The position numbers and the translations under genes were made by a program. The notes beneath the pieces are model-generated. The model made no database searches, was not told where the DNA came from, and was given only the letters and a program-made list of their open reading frames with translations. Positions 21,791 to 30,700 of a stretch of 64,000 nt of DNA are shown here, in pieces (position 1 is the stretch's first letter; each line of letters starts with the position of its first letter). The stretch is from CAZTDU01 sp964617355 (GTDB lineage Bacteria; Pseudomonadota; Gammaproteobacteria; Burkholderiales; SG8-39): positions 1 through 64,000 of the forward strand of contig CAZTXP010000023.1 of NCBI GenBank assembly GCA_964617355.1, read 5' to 3'.

Positions 21791-22966
21791 TCAGTCGAGG
21801 AGCTTCAGCCCCGCCGGCGTCACCTCCACCAGCCGCAGCGACTTCGGGTCGTGCGAGCGGTGGTCGGAGGACCAGTACGTGAAGGTTCCGGTGACGCCGA
21901 CGGCGTTGCGCGTCGCGTCCAGTCCCTGCCGCATCATCTCGAAGTCGAGGCTCTTCGCCGTGCGGATCGCCTGCGCGGCGAGCATCATCGCGTCCGCGGC
22001 GTAGCCGGCGGCGGGTGGGGGTGCCGCGCCGAAGCGCGCCGAGTACGCGTCGACGAATGCGCGGATCACCGCCTTCTGCGGATCGGCGTCGGTCAGCAGG
22101 TCGCGCACCATGAGCGGCGGCACGACGAGGCGCAGGCCGCCGACGCCCGCTGCGCCAGCGATGAACTCCGGCGTCGCGGCCGCGTGCGAGAGATAGAGCC
22201 GTGCCTTCGATCCGCTGTCGCGGTGCTGCCGCGCGATCGCGAGCGCAGGCTCGCCATAGGCCACCACGACGATCGCGTCGATATCCTTCGCGCGCGCAGC
22301 CCGCCCCAGCGCCTGCGCGGCGGCCGCAGCGTCGTTCGGCGCGAAGGCGATGTCGGCCGCGAGGTCGATGCCCGCCTTGCGGAAGAAGATGCTCGCGTGG
22401 TCGGTGTGCGCCTGCAGGTCGCGGCGCGCGGTGCGGCCGCTCTCGGTGTCCATGGTCAACGCGGCGATGCGCTTGCCGCCGCTGGCGGCGACGTCCTCGA
22501 GGATGCGCAGGATCGCCATCGACTCTGTCGGCGGCGTGCGGAACACCCAGCCGCGCATGCGCTCGGTGGTGCGGCTGCCGGTGGCGAGCGCGATGAACGG
22601 GATCCTTGCCGCCTGCGCGACCGGCACGATCGCCAGCGCGGTGGAGGTGACGCTGCCGCCGATCAGGATGTCGGCCTTCTCCGGCACCGCGAGCTGGCGC
22701 GCGAGCGCCTCCGCCTTCGTGGCGTCGGTGGCATCGTCCGCGGCTTCGAGCGCGACCGCGTGCGTGAGCAGCCCGCCGTCGCGATTGAGCTGCTCGACCG
22801 CCAGCTGAAGCGCCTTCAGCTGCGGCACGCCGACCTCGGCGCCCGGGCCGCTGGTCGAGAGGATCGCGGCGATGCGGATCGGGCCGGGGGCATGGTGGGC
22901 GAGGGCCGGTACGCCCGCGAGGAGCGTGCAGGCGAGAAGGACGAGCAGGGCAGCAGGGCGACGCAT
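21791..22966 (-). CDS. Periplasmic branched-chain amino acid-type substrate-binding protein
   Basis: 391 residues. Signal peptide (about 1-23, ending GVPALA) followed by a Peripla_BP_6 fold: IRIAAILSTSGPGAEVGVPQ at the first lobe, VPVAQAARIPFIALATGSRT at the hinge/ligand region, and the second lobe ending GVTGTFTYWSSDH. Such proteins feed Liv-type ABC importers, but no permease or ATPase gene is nearby, so it is an orphan that either serves a remote transporter or senses a ligand. It is divergent from the GT-C gene with an FNR-like box in the shared gap. Confidence 0.85.
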   Translation of the reverse strand: MRRPAALLVLLACTLLAGVPALAHHAPGPIRIAAILSTSGPGAEVGVPQLKALQLAVEQLNRDGGLLTHAVALEAADDATDATKAEALARQLAVPEKADILIGGSVTSTALAIVPVAQAARIPFIALATGSRTTERMRGWVFRTPPTESMAILRILEDVAASGGKRIAALTMDTESGRTARRDLQAHTDHASIFFRKAGIDLAADIAFAPNDAAAAAQALGRAARAKDIDAIVVVAYGEPALAIARQHRDSGSKARLYLSHAAATPEFIAGAAGVGGLRLVVPPLMVRDLLTDADPQKAVIRAFVDAYSARFGAAPPPAAGYAADAMMLAAQAIRTAKSLDFEMMRQGLDATRNAVGVTGTFTYWSSDHRSHDPKSLRLVEVTPAGLKLLD

Positions 22967-23028
22967 GGCGATCTCCCGGCGCAGGGGGCGCCTTCGCGGC
23001 CAGCGTGCGCCCTGTGCCTGGACCAGCC

Positions 23029-23042
23029 TTGACGAGGGTCAA
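23029..23042. promoter_or_regulatory. FNR-like palindrome TTGAC-N4-GTCAA (copy 1)
   Basis: TTGACgaggGTCAA, a perfect 5-4-5 palindrome differing from the FNR consensus only at the symmetric fifth base. It lies in the gap between the divergent binding-protein gene and the GT-C gene, 42 bases before the latter. Confidence 0.5.
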
Positions 23043-23084
23043 GCGCGTGCGCGCGTCGGACTTTGGGATACTTCCGGCTTGCGC

Positions 23085-24950
23085 ATGGCACCTCCGTCGC
23101 CGCTGACCCGATTCGCTCCCGCGCTCGCCTCGCTCGCGCTGGCGGGCATCGCCGTCGCGCTCTACGCGCGCGGACTCGGCTACCCGCTGGTGTTCGACGA
23201 CGCCAGCCTCACCGAGGAGTTCCTGCGCGCGTACGCCGGCACGTTCCGGCTCGACCTGCGGCGCCTCGCGTACGTGTCGTTCGGCGCGACCTACGCGCTC
23301 TTCGGGCTGGACCTCGGATGGCTGCGCCTGGGCAATCTCCTGCTGCACGCCGCGGCGTCGATCGCGCTGTTCGCGCTCGGTGCGCGCACGCTGGGGCTGC
23401 TGGCGCCGGACGTCCCGGCGACGCGACGGACCGCGGCGGCCTTCGCGGGCGCCGCGCTCTTCGCCGCGCATCCGGTGGCGGTATACGCGGTGCAGTACCT
23501 GATGCAGCGCTCGATCGTGATGGCGACCGCATTCTCGCTCGTCGCGCTGCTGCTCTTCGTCGAGGGATTGGCGAGGCGGCGCGCGGCGTGGCATGTCGCC
23601 GCGGCGGCGGCGTACGCCTGCGCCGTGTTCAGCAAGGAGCACGCCGTGATGCTGCCCGCGGTGGCGCTGATGCTGGCGATCCTGCTGCGCGGGCCGTCGC
23701 GGGCCCTCGCACGCGAACTCGCGCTGCCGCTCGGCCTGATGGGTGTCGTCGCCATCGGCATCGTGCTGCTGCAGCGCGGCCTGGTCGGCGCGGCCTACGA
23801 GCCGCTCGCGCAGGCGGCCATCGCGCAGCTTGCGGAGTCGCGCCCGGCGGCATCGGCATCGGCGTCGGCCCCGGCCTCGTCGGCCTCGACCGGCGACAGC
23901 GGGCTGCACGCCGCGAGCATCGTCAACCAGGGCGCGCTCTTCCTGCGCTACGTCGCGACCTGGCTCGTGCCGTGGCCGGGCGCGATGGCGGTGGACCTGC
24001 GCACCGCGTTTCCCGCGGCGTGGCACGCGTGGCCGCAGCTGGCGGGCTTCGTCGCGTGGCTGGCGTGGGCCGTGGCGGGCGCGGCGCTGCTGCTGAAGGG
24101 CGGTCGGCGCGGCCTCGCCGGCTTCGCGATGCTCGCGCCGTGGCTGCTCGGCCTCACCGAGTTCGTCGCAGTGCGCATCGCAGAGCCCTTCGTGCTGTAC
24201 CGCAGCTACCTGTGGATGAGCCTCGCGCCGCTCGCGGCTGCCGCGCTGCTCGCGACATCGGCCGTCCGGCGCGCGACGTGGATCGCGGCGGCGCTGGCGA
24301 TCGCGCTGTGCGCCGCGCTCGCGAGCGAGCGCCTGTCGACGTTCTCGAGCGAGGTCGCGCTCTGGGACGACGCGGTGGCCAGGCTCGGCGGCGACACCAG
24401 CATGCCGCTCGCCGACCGGCCGGTGCGCTTTCGCGGCATCGCGCAGTTCCGCGCCGGGCGCGACGCCGAGGCGCTCGCCGACTTCGAGCGCGCGCTGGCG
24501 ATCGCGCCGCGCGAGGCCGAGAACTGGCTCGCGCGCGGCACGCTGCTGATGCGCTCGGCGCGCAGCGACGCGGCGCTCGCGGACTTCGATCGCGCGCTGC
24601 AGCTCGAGCCGCGCCTGGCCGACGCGCTCGAGCGCCGCTGCGTGGTGCTGATGCGCTTGCGGCGGCTGGACGACGCGCTCGCCAGTTGCCGCCGCGCACT
24701 GGAGCTCGCGCCGCACACCGCGCTCAACCACACCAGCCTCGGCATGGCGCTGGCGCTCGCGGGCCGCGCGAACGAGGCCGAAGCCGCATACCGGCGCGCG
24801 CTCGCCATGGCGCCCTCCAGTGCCGATACGCGCTACCAGCTGGGCGTGCTGCTCGCGGGCACCGGGCGCGGCGACGCGGCGCGCGCCGAATGGCGTCTCG
24901 CCTGCGATCGCGGCCATCGCGCGGCGTGCGCGCGCCTCGAGTCGCGCTGA
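23085..24950 (+). CDS. Polytopic GT-C-type membrane protein with C-terminal TPR repeats
   Basis: 621 residues. The N-terminal two thirds have about ten to twelve membrane helices, with an acidic pair in the first loop (YPLVFDDASLTEEF) and the block HPVAVYAVQYLMQRSIVMAT then SKEHAVMLP, as in DUF1736/TMTC-like membrane glycosyltransferases. The C-terminal third (about residues 460-610) has four to five TPR units (e.g. ALADFERALAIAPREAENWL, ALADFDRALQLEPRLADALE). An Ala/Ser-rich low-complexity loop (about 255-275) sits between helices. The family transfers sugars from polyprenyl donors; substrate here is unknown. Confidence 0.75.
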   Translation: MAPPSPLTRFAPALASLALAGIAVALYARGLGYPLVFDDASLTEEFLRAYAGTFRLDLRRLAYVSFGATYALFGLDLGWLRLGNLLLHAAASIALFALGARTLGLLAPDVPATRRTAAAFAGAALFAAHPVAVYAVQYLMQRSIVMATAFSLVALLLFVEGLARRRAAWHVAAAAAYACAVFSKEHAVMLPAVALMLAILLRGPSRALARELALPLGLMGVVAIGIVLLQRGLVGAAYEPLAQAAIAQLAESRPAASASASAPASSASTGDSGLHAASIVNQGALFLRYVATWLVPWPGAMAVDLRTAFPAAWHAWPQLAGFVAWLAWAVAGAALLLKGGRRGLAGFAMLAPWLLGLTEFVAVRIAEPFVLYRSYLWMSLAPLAAAALLATSAVRRATWIAAALAIALCAALASERLSTFSSEVALWDDAVARLGGDTSMPLADRPVRFRGIAQFRAGRDAEALADFERALAIAPREAENWLARGTLLMRSARSDAALADFDRALQLEPRLADALERRCVVLMRLRRLDDALASCRRALELAPHTALNHTSLGMALALAGRANEAEAAYRRALAMAPSSADTRYQLGVLLAGTGRGDAARAEWRLACDRGHRAACARLESR

Positions 24951-24957
24951 AGAGGCC

Positions 24958-24971
24958 TTGACGGAGGTCAA
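24958..24971. promoter_or_regulatory. FNR-like palindrome TTGAC-N4-GTCAA (copy 2)
   Basis: TTGACggagGTCAA, nearly the same as copy 1, in the gap upstream of the macro-domain gene, 60 bases before its GTG start. Confidence 0.5.
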
Positions 24972-25031
24972 CGCGCCCGCGGCGGCGCGCGCTAGGGTGG
25001 AGACACGATTCCACACCAGCGGGGAGACACC

Positions 25032-25523
25032 GTGATCCACGAAGTCGAAGGCGACATCCTCCTCTCGAAGGCGCAGGCGCTCGCGCACGGCGTCGCGCCG
25101 AACGACGATTTCAAGAACGGCCTCGCGCTCGCGCTGCGCGAGCACTGGCCGGGCATGTACAAGGATTTCCGCCACTACTGCCAGACCAAGCATCCCTCGG
25201 CCGGCGAGGCGTGGACCTGGGCCGGCCCGGGCGCGCCGAGGATCGTGAACCTCTTCACGCAGGAAGGCGCCGAAGGCAAGCACGGCGGCAAGCCGGGCCG
25301 CGCGCACGTCAACCACGTCGGCCATGCGCTGCGCGCGCTGCGGCTGGTGGTGGACCATGAGAAGTTCACCAGCCTCGCGCTGCCGCGCCTCGCCACCGGC
25401 GTCGGCGGCCTCGACTGGGCCGACGTGAAGCCGCTGGTCGAGCGGCATCTCGGCGACCTGAAAATACCCGTGATCGTCTATACGGTATTTCACAAGGGCA
25501 TCGCGGCGCGCGAACCGCTCTGA
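25032..25523 (+). CDS. Macro-domain protein (ADP-ribose binding)
   Basis: 163 residues forming one macro domain. The N-terminal GDILLSKAQALAHGV is the ADP-ribose adenine loop, and LALPRLATGVGGLDWADVKPL is the phosphate loop and following helix, most like the Poa1/DarG branch that removes ADP-ribose from phosphate or DNA. No DarT toxin gene is adjacent, so it is not an obvious toxin-antitoxin pair. It starts with GTG, with GGGGAG upstream. It stands alone behind an FNR-like box. Confidence 0.85.
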   Translation: MIHEVEGDILLSKAQALAHGVAPNDDFKNGLALALREHWPGMYKDFRHYCQTKHPSAGEAWTWAGPGAPRIVNLFTQEGAEGKHGGKPGRAHVNHVGHALRALRLVVDHEKFTSLALPRLATGVGGLDWADVKPLVERHLGDLKIPVIVYTVFHKGIAAREPL

Positions 25524-25551
25524 GCGGCGGGCGCGGTGGCAAGATAGCCGG

Positions 25552-27036
25552 ATGAGCAGCCGCAAGCCACGCCGCACGCCGCGCAAGGAACCTGACGCCA
25601 CGCGGGACCACGGGCTCGAGCACGAACTCGCGCGCGCGCAAGAGCGCCTCGCGGTCGCGCAGGCCGGAGCCCTGCTCGGCGTCTGGGAATGGGACAGCGC
25701 GACCGGCCGCGTCGATTCCACGCCCGAGATGAAGGCCCTCTTCGGCCTGCCCCGTGGGCTGCAGACCGGGCGCGACCTGATGTACATCGCGCGCATCCAT
25801 CCGGACGACCGCAAGGCCATTCGCCGTGCGCGCGACCGCGCGCGGCGCGAAGGCCGCGCGCCCGATCTGGAGTTTCGCGTCGTGCTGCCGGGCGGCAAGG
25901 TGCGCTGGATCGAGAATCGCCCGGTCAAGGCGATCGCCGGCCGGGCCGGCGCGCCGCCGAGGATGATGGGCGTGTGCCGCGACGTCACCTTCCGTCGCCA
26001 GCGCGAAATGGAACTCGCACTGCAATCCGACCGCCTGCGCGCGGCGCTGCGCGCCGAGGGGCTGGTCGTCCTGCACCAGGACCGCCGCCTGCGCTACACG
26101 TGGGTCGCGAACCCCGGGCTGGGGCTGGACCCGCAGGCGGTCCTCGGCCGTCGCGACGTGGATCTCGTGGATGCGCGTTCCGCGCGACTGCTGACGACGA
26201 TCAAGCGACGCGTGCTGCGCACCGGCGTCGGCGAGCGACACCAGTTCCGGCTCTCGAGGGGCAAGGCCGAGGCGTGGTTCGACCAGTTCATCGAGCCGAC
26301 CCGGGGCGCCGACGGGCGCGTCGACGGCCTGGTGAGCAGCGCGACCGACATCACCACGCGCATGCGTGCGCAACGGGCGCTCGAGGATTCCCGCCGACGC
26401 CTGGCGGACCTCGCGGAGCACCAGCGCGACGTGCTGGAGGCAGAGCGCACGGCGGTGGCGCGCGACGTCCACGACCAGGTCGGCGCCACGCTCACTGGGG
26501 TGCAACTGAAGCTCGCCGCGCTTGCCGCTCGCCTCGCGGACGCGGGCACGCGCGGGGCGCTGCGCGATGTCGCGGAATCCGTGAGACGCGCGCACGAGGC
26601 GACGCGCCGCATCTGCGCGCACCTCAAGCCGGTCGAACTCGAGGACCTCGGGCTCTCCGAGTCGTGTCGCGCGTATGCGGTCGAATGGGCACGGCTGGCC
26701 GGCATCCGCCTGCGATGCCGCTTTGCGCCGCTTCGGCGCCAGCCGCCGGTCGCCGTCGCCACCGATGCCTTCCGCGCCATGCAGGAGTTGCTCACCAACG
26801 TCGCGCGGCACGCGCGCGCGACGAACGTGCGCGTCTCGCTTGTCGAGCGCGACGGCCGTCTCGTGCTGCGCGTCGCCGACGACGGCCGCGGCCTGCCCAA
26901 GCGCGCGCGCGCGAAGGGCTTCGGGCTGGAAGGGCTGCGCGAGCGCGTCGCGCGGCACGGCGGCACGCTCGCCCTGGAGAGTTCCGCGGAGGGCGTGGAT
27001 GCGCGCGTCGAAATCCCGCTGCGGAGGACTGCATGA
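25552..27036 (+). CDS. Cytoplasmic two-PAS sensor kinase, NarL (HisKA_3) type
   Basis: 494 residues, no membrane helix. PAS1 (about 35-145; GVWEWDSATGRVDSTPEM, then IHPDDRKA and a PAC segment), PAS2 (about 155-275), HisKA_3 dimerisation domain with phospho-His307 in VARDVHDQVGATLTGVQLKL, and HATPase_c (about 400-494; QELLTNVARHARATNV, DDGRGLP, GFGLEGLRERV). It is the partner of the NarL/FixJ regulator encoded directly after it with a 4-base overlap. PAS1 is of the PAS_3 fold; the signal is unknown. Confidence 0.9.
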   Translation: MSSRKPRRTPRKEPDATRDHGLEHELARAQERLAVAQAGALLGVWEWDSATGRVDSTPEMKALFGLPRGLQTGRDLMYIARIHPDDRKAIRRARDRARREGRAPDLEFRVVLPGGKVRWIENRPVKAIAGRAGAPPRMMGVCRDVTFRRQREMELALQSDRLRAALRAEGLVVLHQDRRLRYTWVANPGLGLDPQAVLGRRDVDLVDARSARLLTTIKRRVLRTGVGERHQFRLSRGKAEAWFDQFIEPTRGADGRVDGLVSSATDITTRMRAQRALEDSRRRLADLAEHQRDVLEAERTAVARDVHDQVGATLTGVQLKLAALAARLADAGTRGALRDVAESVRRAHEATRRICAHLKPVELEDLGLSESCRAYAVEWARLAGIRLRCRFAPLRRQPPVAVATDAFRAMQELLTNVARHARATNVRVSLVERDGRLVLRVADDGRGLPKRARAKGFGLEGLRERVARHGGTLALESSAEGVDARVEIPLRRTA

Positions 27037-27653
27037 AAGCCCGCCTGATCGTCGCCGACGACCACCAGATCGTGCGCGAGGGCCTGCGCAAGCTCGTCGA
27101 GCAGTCGCCCGACCTCGAGGTCGTCGCCGAGGCCGCCAACGGGCTCGAGGCCGAGCGCCTCGCGCGCGAGGGCAGGGCCGAGTTGCTGCTGCTCGACGTC
27201 GCCCTGCCGGGGCGGCGCGGCGTGCAGGTGCTGCAGTCGCTGCGCGCCTCCGGCGTCGGCCTGCCGGTGCTGTTCTTCTCGATGTACCCGCCCGAGCAGT
27301 ACGCGGGCGTCGTGCGGCGCGCGGGCGCGCAGGGCTACGTGCCGAAGAGCGCGGACGCCGGCGAGGTGTTGCGCGCGGCGCGGCGCGTGATCGCGGGCGG
27401 CATGGCGTTTCCCGAGCGCGCCGCGGCGCCGAGGCCGAAGCGCGGGCCGCGCGACCCGTTCGCGACCTTGTCGCGGCGGGAAGCGGAGGTATTGCAGGGC
27501 CTGATCGCCGGAACGCGGCTCGATCGCATCGCGAAGGACCTCGGCATCGACGCGAAGAGCGTCTCGACGTACCGGCGGCGCCTGCTCGACAAGCTGGACG
27601 CGAAGAGCAACGCCGAGCTGATCGCGCTCGCTATCCGGCACGGCTACGCCTGA
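27033..27653 (+). CDS. NarL/FixJ family response regulator
   Basis: 206 residues. Receiver domain with acidic Asp9/Asp10, phospho-acceptor Asp55 in LLLLDVALPG and Lys in YVPKSAD; a short linker with PRPKRGPRDP; then a LuxR-type helix-turn-helix (about 145-205) containing LSRREAEVLQGLIAG and LGIDAKSVSTYRRRLLDKL. It overlaps the upstream kinase by 4 bases, so the pair is a complete two-component system. The last codons and stop lie in a 19-bp tandem repeat. Confidence 0.93.
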   Translation: MKARLIVADDHQIVREGLRKLVEQSPDLEVVAEAANGLEAERLAREGRAELLLLDVALPGRRGVQVLQSLRASGVGLPVLFFSMYPPEQYAGVVRRAGAQGYVPKSADAGEVLRAARRVIAGGMAFPERAAAPRPKRGPRDPFATLSRREAEVLQGLIAGTRLDRIAKDLGIDAKSVSTYRRRLLDKLDAKSNAELIALAIRHGYA

Positions 27654-27693
27654 GCGCCACGGCTACGCCTGAGCGCCACGGCCAAGCCTGACC
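27639..27693 (+). repeat. 19-bp tandem repeat, about 2.9 copies, over the regulator stop codon
   Basis: Unit CACGGCTACGCCTGAGCGC occurs at 27639-27657 and 27658-27676 exactly, with a third degenerate copy at 27677-27693. The first copy encodes the regulator's last residues (HGYA) and its TGA; the others repeat that end in the non-coding gap. Confidence 0.85.
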
Positions 27694-27740
27694 TTCATTT
27701 GCCATGAAGTAGGGGCCACCCTACAGACATCGGTTGCAGT

Positions 27741-27758
27741 GCCGTCAATCATGACGGC
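27741..27758 (+). promoter_or_regulatory. Inverted repeat ending directly at the ATG of the 7-PAS kinase
   Basis: GCCGTCA-atca-TGACGGC, perfect 7-bp arms, ends one base before the ATG at 27759. It replaces the expected ribosome-binding site, so it could be an operator at the transcription start or an RNA hairpin limiting translation. A TTGCAG (27734-27739) lies upstream. Confidence 0.45.
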
Positions 27759-30700
27759 ATGGCCCAAGGCGGTTCGTTCATCCGGCAGCATGGCGTCACG
27801 CTGCTGGTGGCGTTGGCGGGCCTGTGCGCGTCGGCCGGCGCGTTCTGGGCGCTGGAGCATCGCGCGCGCGAGGACGCGAGCCGCCGGCTCGTCGAGGTCT
27901 CGCAGGGCCTTGCGGATCGCCTGCGCGACACTGCGTTCGACCTGGTGCACGACGCCGAGGCGCTGGCGCTGCTGGTCACCGTGCAGCCGAACCTCGACGG
28001 CGAGCGCTATCGCGAAGCGGTGCGCTTCCATCGCGAGCGCCGCAGCCCGCTGGGCGCGATCCTGTGGATCGAGCGCGTGCCGGGCGCGGAGCGCGCCGCG
28101 TTCGAGGCGCGCATGCGCGAGCGCGGCGCCCCGGACTACCGGCTGACCGAGCGCGACGCCGAGGGCCGCGTGGTCCCCGCCGCGCCGCGCGCCGAATACT
28201 TCCCGAGCGTGTTCATGGAGCCCCGGCCGGCCGACGCGTCGGCGCAGGGCTTCGACCTCGGCTCGAACGTCGAGCGCTGGCGCGCGATGCGCCTTGCGCG
28301 CGACACGGGCCGGCCCGCGATGACCGGCCGGCTGCGGCTGAACACCGCGCCGAATCGCCCCGAGGGCTTCCAGATCTTCGTGCCGTTGTATGGCGGCGCC
28401 ACCCGGCCCGCCAGCGAGATCGAGCGCCGCGAGCAGCTGCGCGGCTTCGTCTCGGTGCTGCTGCCGGTGGGCGAACTGGTCGACTACACCGCGCGCGACC
28501 GCCTGCCGGAAGGCTGGTCGCTCGAGTTGCGCGTGCCCGACGCGCCCGCGGACCGGCACGTGCTGCACGCCTTCGGCGACGCTGCCGGGCACGAGCGGGC
28601 GCAGCCGGTGTCGCTGCTCGGTTTCCGCTTCGACGTCGCGGTGCGCGCGCCGGAGGCCGGTACGAGCCGCGCGGCGCTCGGCGCGCTGCTCGCCGGGCTG
28701 CTGGCCACGCTGGTCGCGGCGAGCGAAGTCGCGCACCGCCGGCGTGCGCGCGAGCAGCGCGCGGAGACCGAGCAGCGCCACCGGGCGGCGCTGAGCAAGG
28801 TCGAGAAACAGTTGCATGCCGCGATGGACGCCGCGCCCGAGCCGATGGGGCTGAAGGACGCGTCGCGGCGCTTCGTGTTCGCGAACCGCGCGTTCTGTGC
28901 ATTGCATGGACTCTCCCTCGAGGGCATCGTCGGCCGCACGGCGGCGGACCTGTTTCCCGGCCCGCTGGCGGAGCTGGCCGAGCGGCACGACCTCGAGTGC
29001 CTGCGCGAGGGCAAGCCCCGGCGCTACGAGTTCCGCCAGCGCGACGCCGAGGGCCACGAGGTGTGGATCGACCTCGTCAAGTCGCCGATCCTCGACGACC
29101 GCGGCGCGGTGGTCGGCCTCGTCAGCCTCGGACACGACATCACCGAGCGTCGCGCGGCCGAGGCGTCGCGCGACCGCGAGGCGCAGGCGCGCGTGCGCGA
29201 GGCGCTGGAGCGCTACCGGCTCGCCACCGAGGCGGCGGGCATCTGGGTCTTCAGCATCGACCTCGCGACGGACGCGCTGCGCGTGGACGAGGGCGCGCTG
29301 CGCCACCTCGGCTATGCACCCGGCGAGTTCCCGGCCACCAGCAATGCGTGGCGCGACGCCATGGTGCTGCCCTCGCACCACGCGGGGATGCGCGAGGCCC
29401 TCGTGCGCCACCTGCGCGGCGAAAGCGACCACTTCCAGTTCTCGGTGCCGATCCGCGCGCGCGACGGGCGCGAGATCTGGCTGAGGTCCCTGGGCCGCGC
29501 CGAGCGCGATGCCGCCGGGCACGCCGTGCGCATCCTCGGCACGGTGCACGACGTCACCGAGGGCACGCGCACGCGCATGGCGCTCGCCGAGGCCGAGCGG
29601 CGCTGGCAGTTCGCGCTCGACGGCGCCGGCCACGGCGTCTGGGACTGGGACGCGGCCACCGACAAGGTGTACTTCTCGCGGCGCTGGAAGGAGATGCTGG
29701 GCTACGCCGAGGACGAGGTCGGCGATTCGCTCGACGAGTGGAAGACCCGCGTGCACCCGGACGACCTCGCCCACTGCTACGCGGAACTCGAGCGCCATTT
29801 CGCGGGCGAGACGCCGCTGTACGCGAGCGAGCACCGCCTGCTCTGCAAGGACGGCGCGTGGAAGTGGATCCAGGACCGCGGGCGCGTGGTCGAGCGCGCC
29901 GCCGACGGCAAGCCGCTGCGCGTGATCGGCACGCACACCGACATCGACGCGCGCAAGTCCGCCGAGCAGGCGCTCGCCGACGCCGCCGAGCGCCAGCGCG
30001 CGGTGCTCGACAACCTGCTCGCCGCGGTGATCGTGATCGACGAGCGCGGCACGATCGAGAAGTTCAGCCGGCAGGCCGAGCGCATCTTCGGCTGGACCGA
30101 GGCCGAGGTGCTGGGCCGCAACGTGTCGATGCTGATGGGCGCGGACCTCGCGGCGAAGCACGACGGCTATCTCGAGCGCTACCGCGAGGGCGGGCCGGCG
30201 TTCATCGTCGGCTCGACACGCGAGGTGGTGGCCCGCCACAAGGACGGCCACGACGTCCCGATCGAGCTCGGCGTCACCGAGCACCGCTACCGCGGCGAGC
30301 GGCGCTTCACCGGCATGGTGCGCGACCTGTCCGATCGCCGTCGCGCCGAGCAGGCGCTCGCCGACAGCGAAGCCCGCTTTCGGCAGCTGTTCGAGCACAG
30401 CCCGGAACCGATCGTGGTGCACCAGTCGGGCTTCATCGAGTCGCTCAACCCGGCGGCGATGCGCATGTTCGGCGCGCGGCACGCCGAGGAACTTTCCGGG
30501 CGCAACATCGTCGAGTTCATCGATGCGCCGCTGCGCGGGCGTGCCGAGGCGCGCATCGCCTCGCTGATGGCGGCGCCCGGGGCGCTGCCGCCGACCGAGT
30601 ACCTGCAGCACGGGCTCGACGGGCGCGACCTCGTGGTCGAGGCGACCTCGGCCTCGATGCGGCAGGGCGGGCGCATGCGCATCGTCTCGCTGTACCGCGA

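Noticed and set aside
21791..22966. Complete branched-chain amino acid ABC importer
   Set aside because: Only the binding protein is present; no permease or ATPase gene lies within reach.
25032..25523. DarTG toxin-antitoxin system
   Set aside because: The macro domain resembles DarG, but no DarT gene is upstream; the neighbours are a GT-C protein and a sensor kinase.
27741..27758. Fourth copy of the TTGAC-N4-GTCAA box
   Set aside because: The arms read GTCA...TGAC, the opposite polarity of half-sites, so it is a different inverted repeat.
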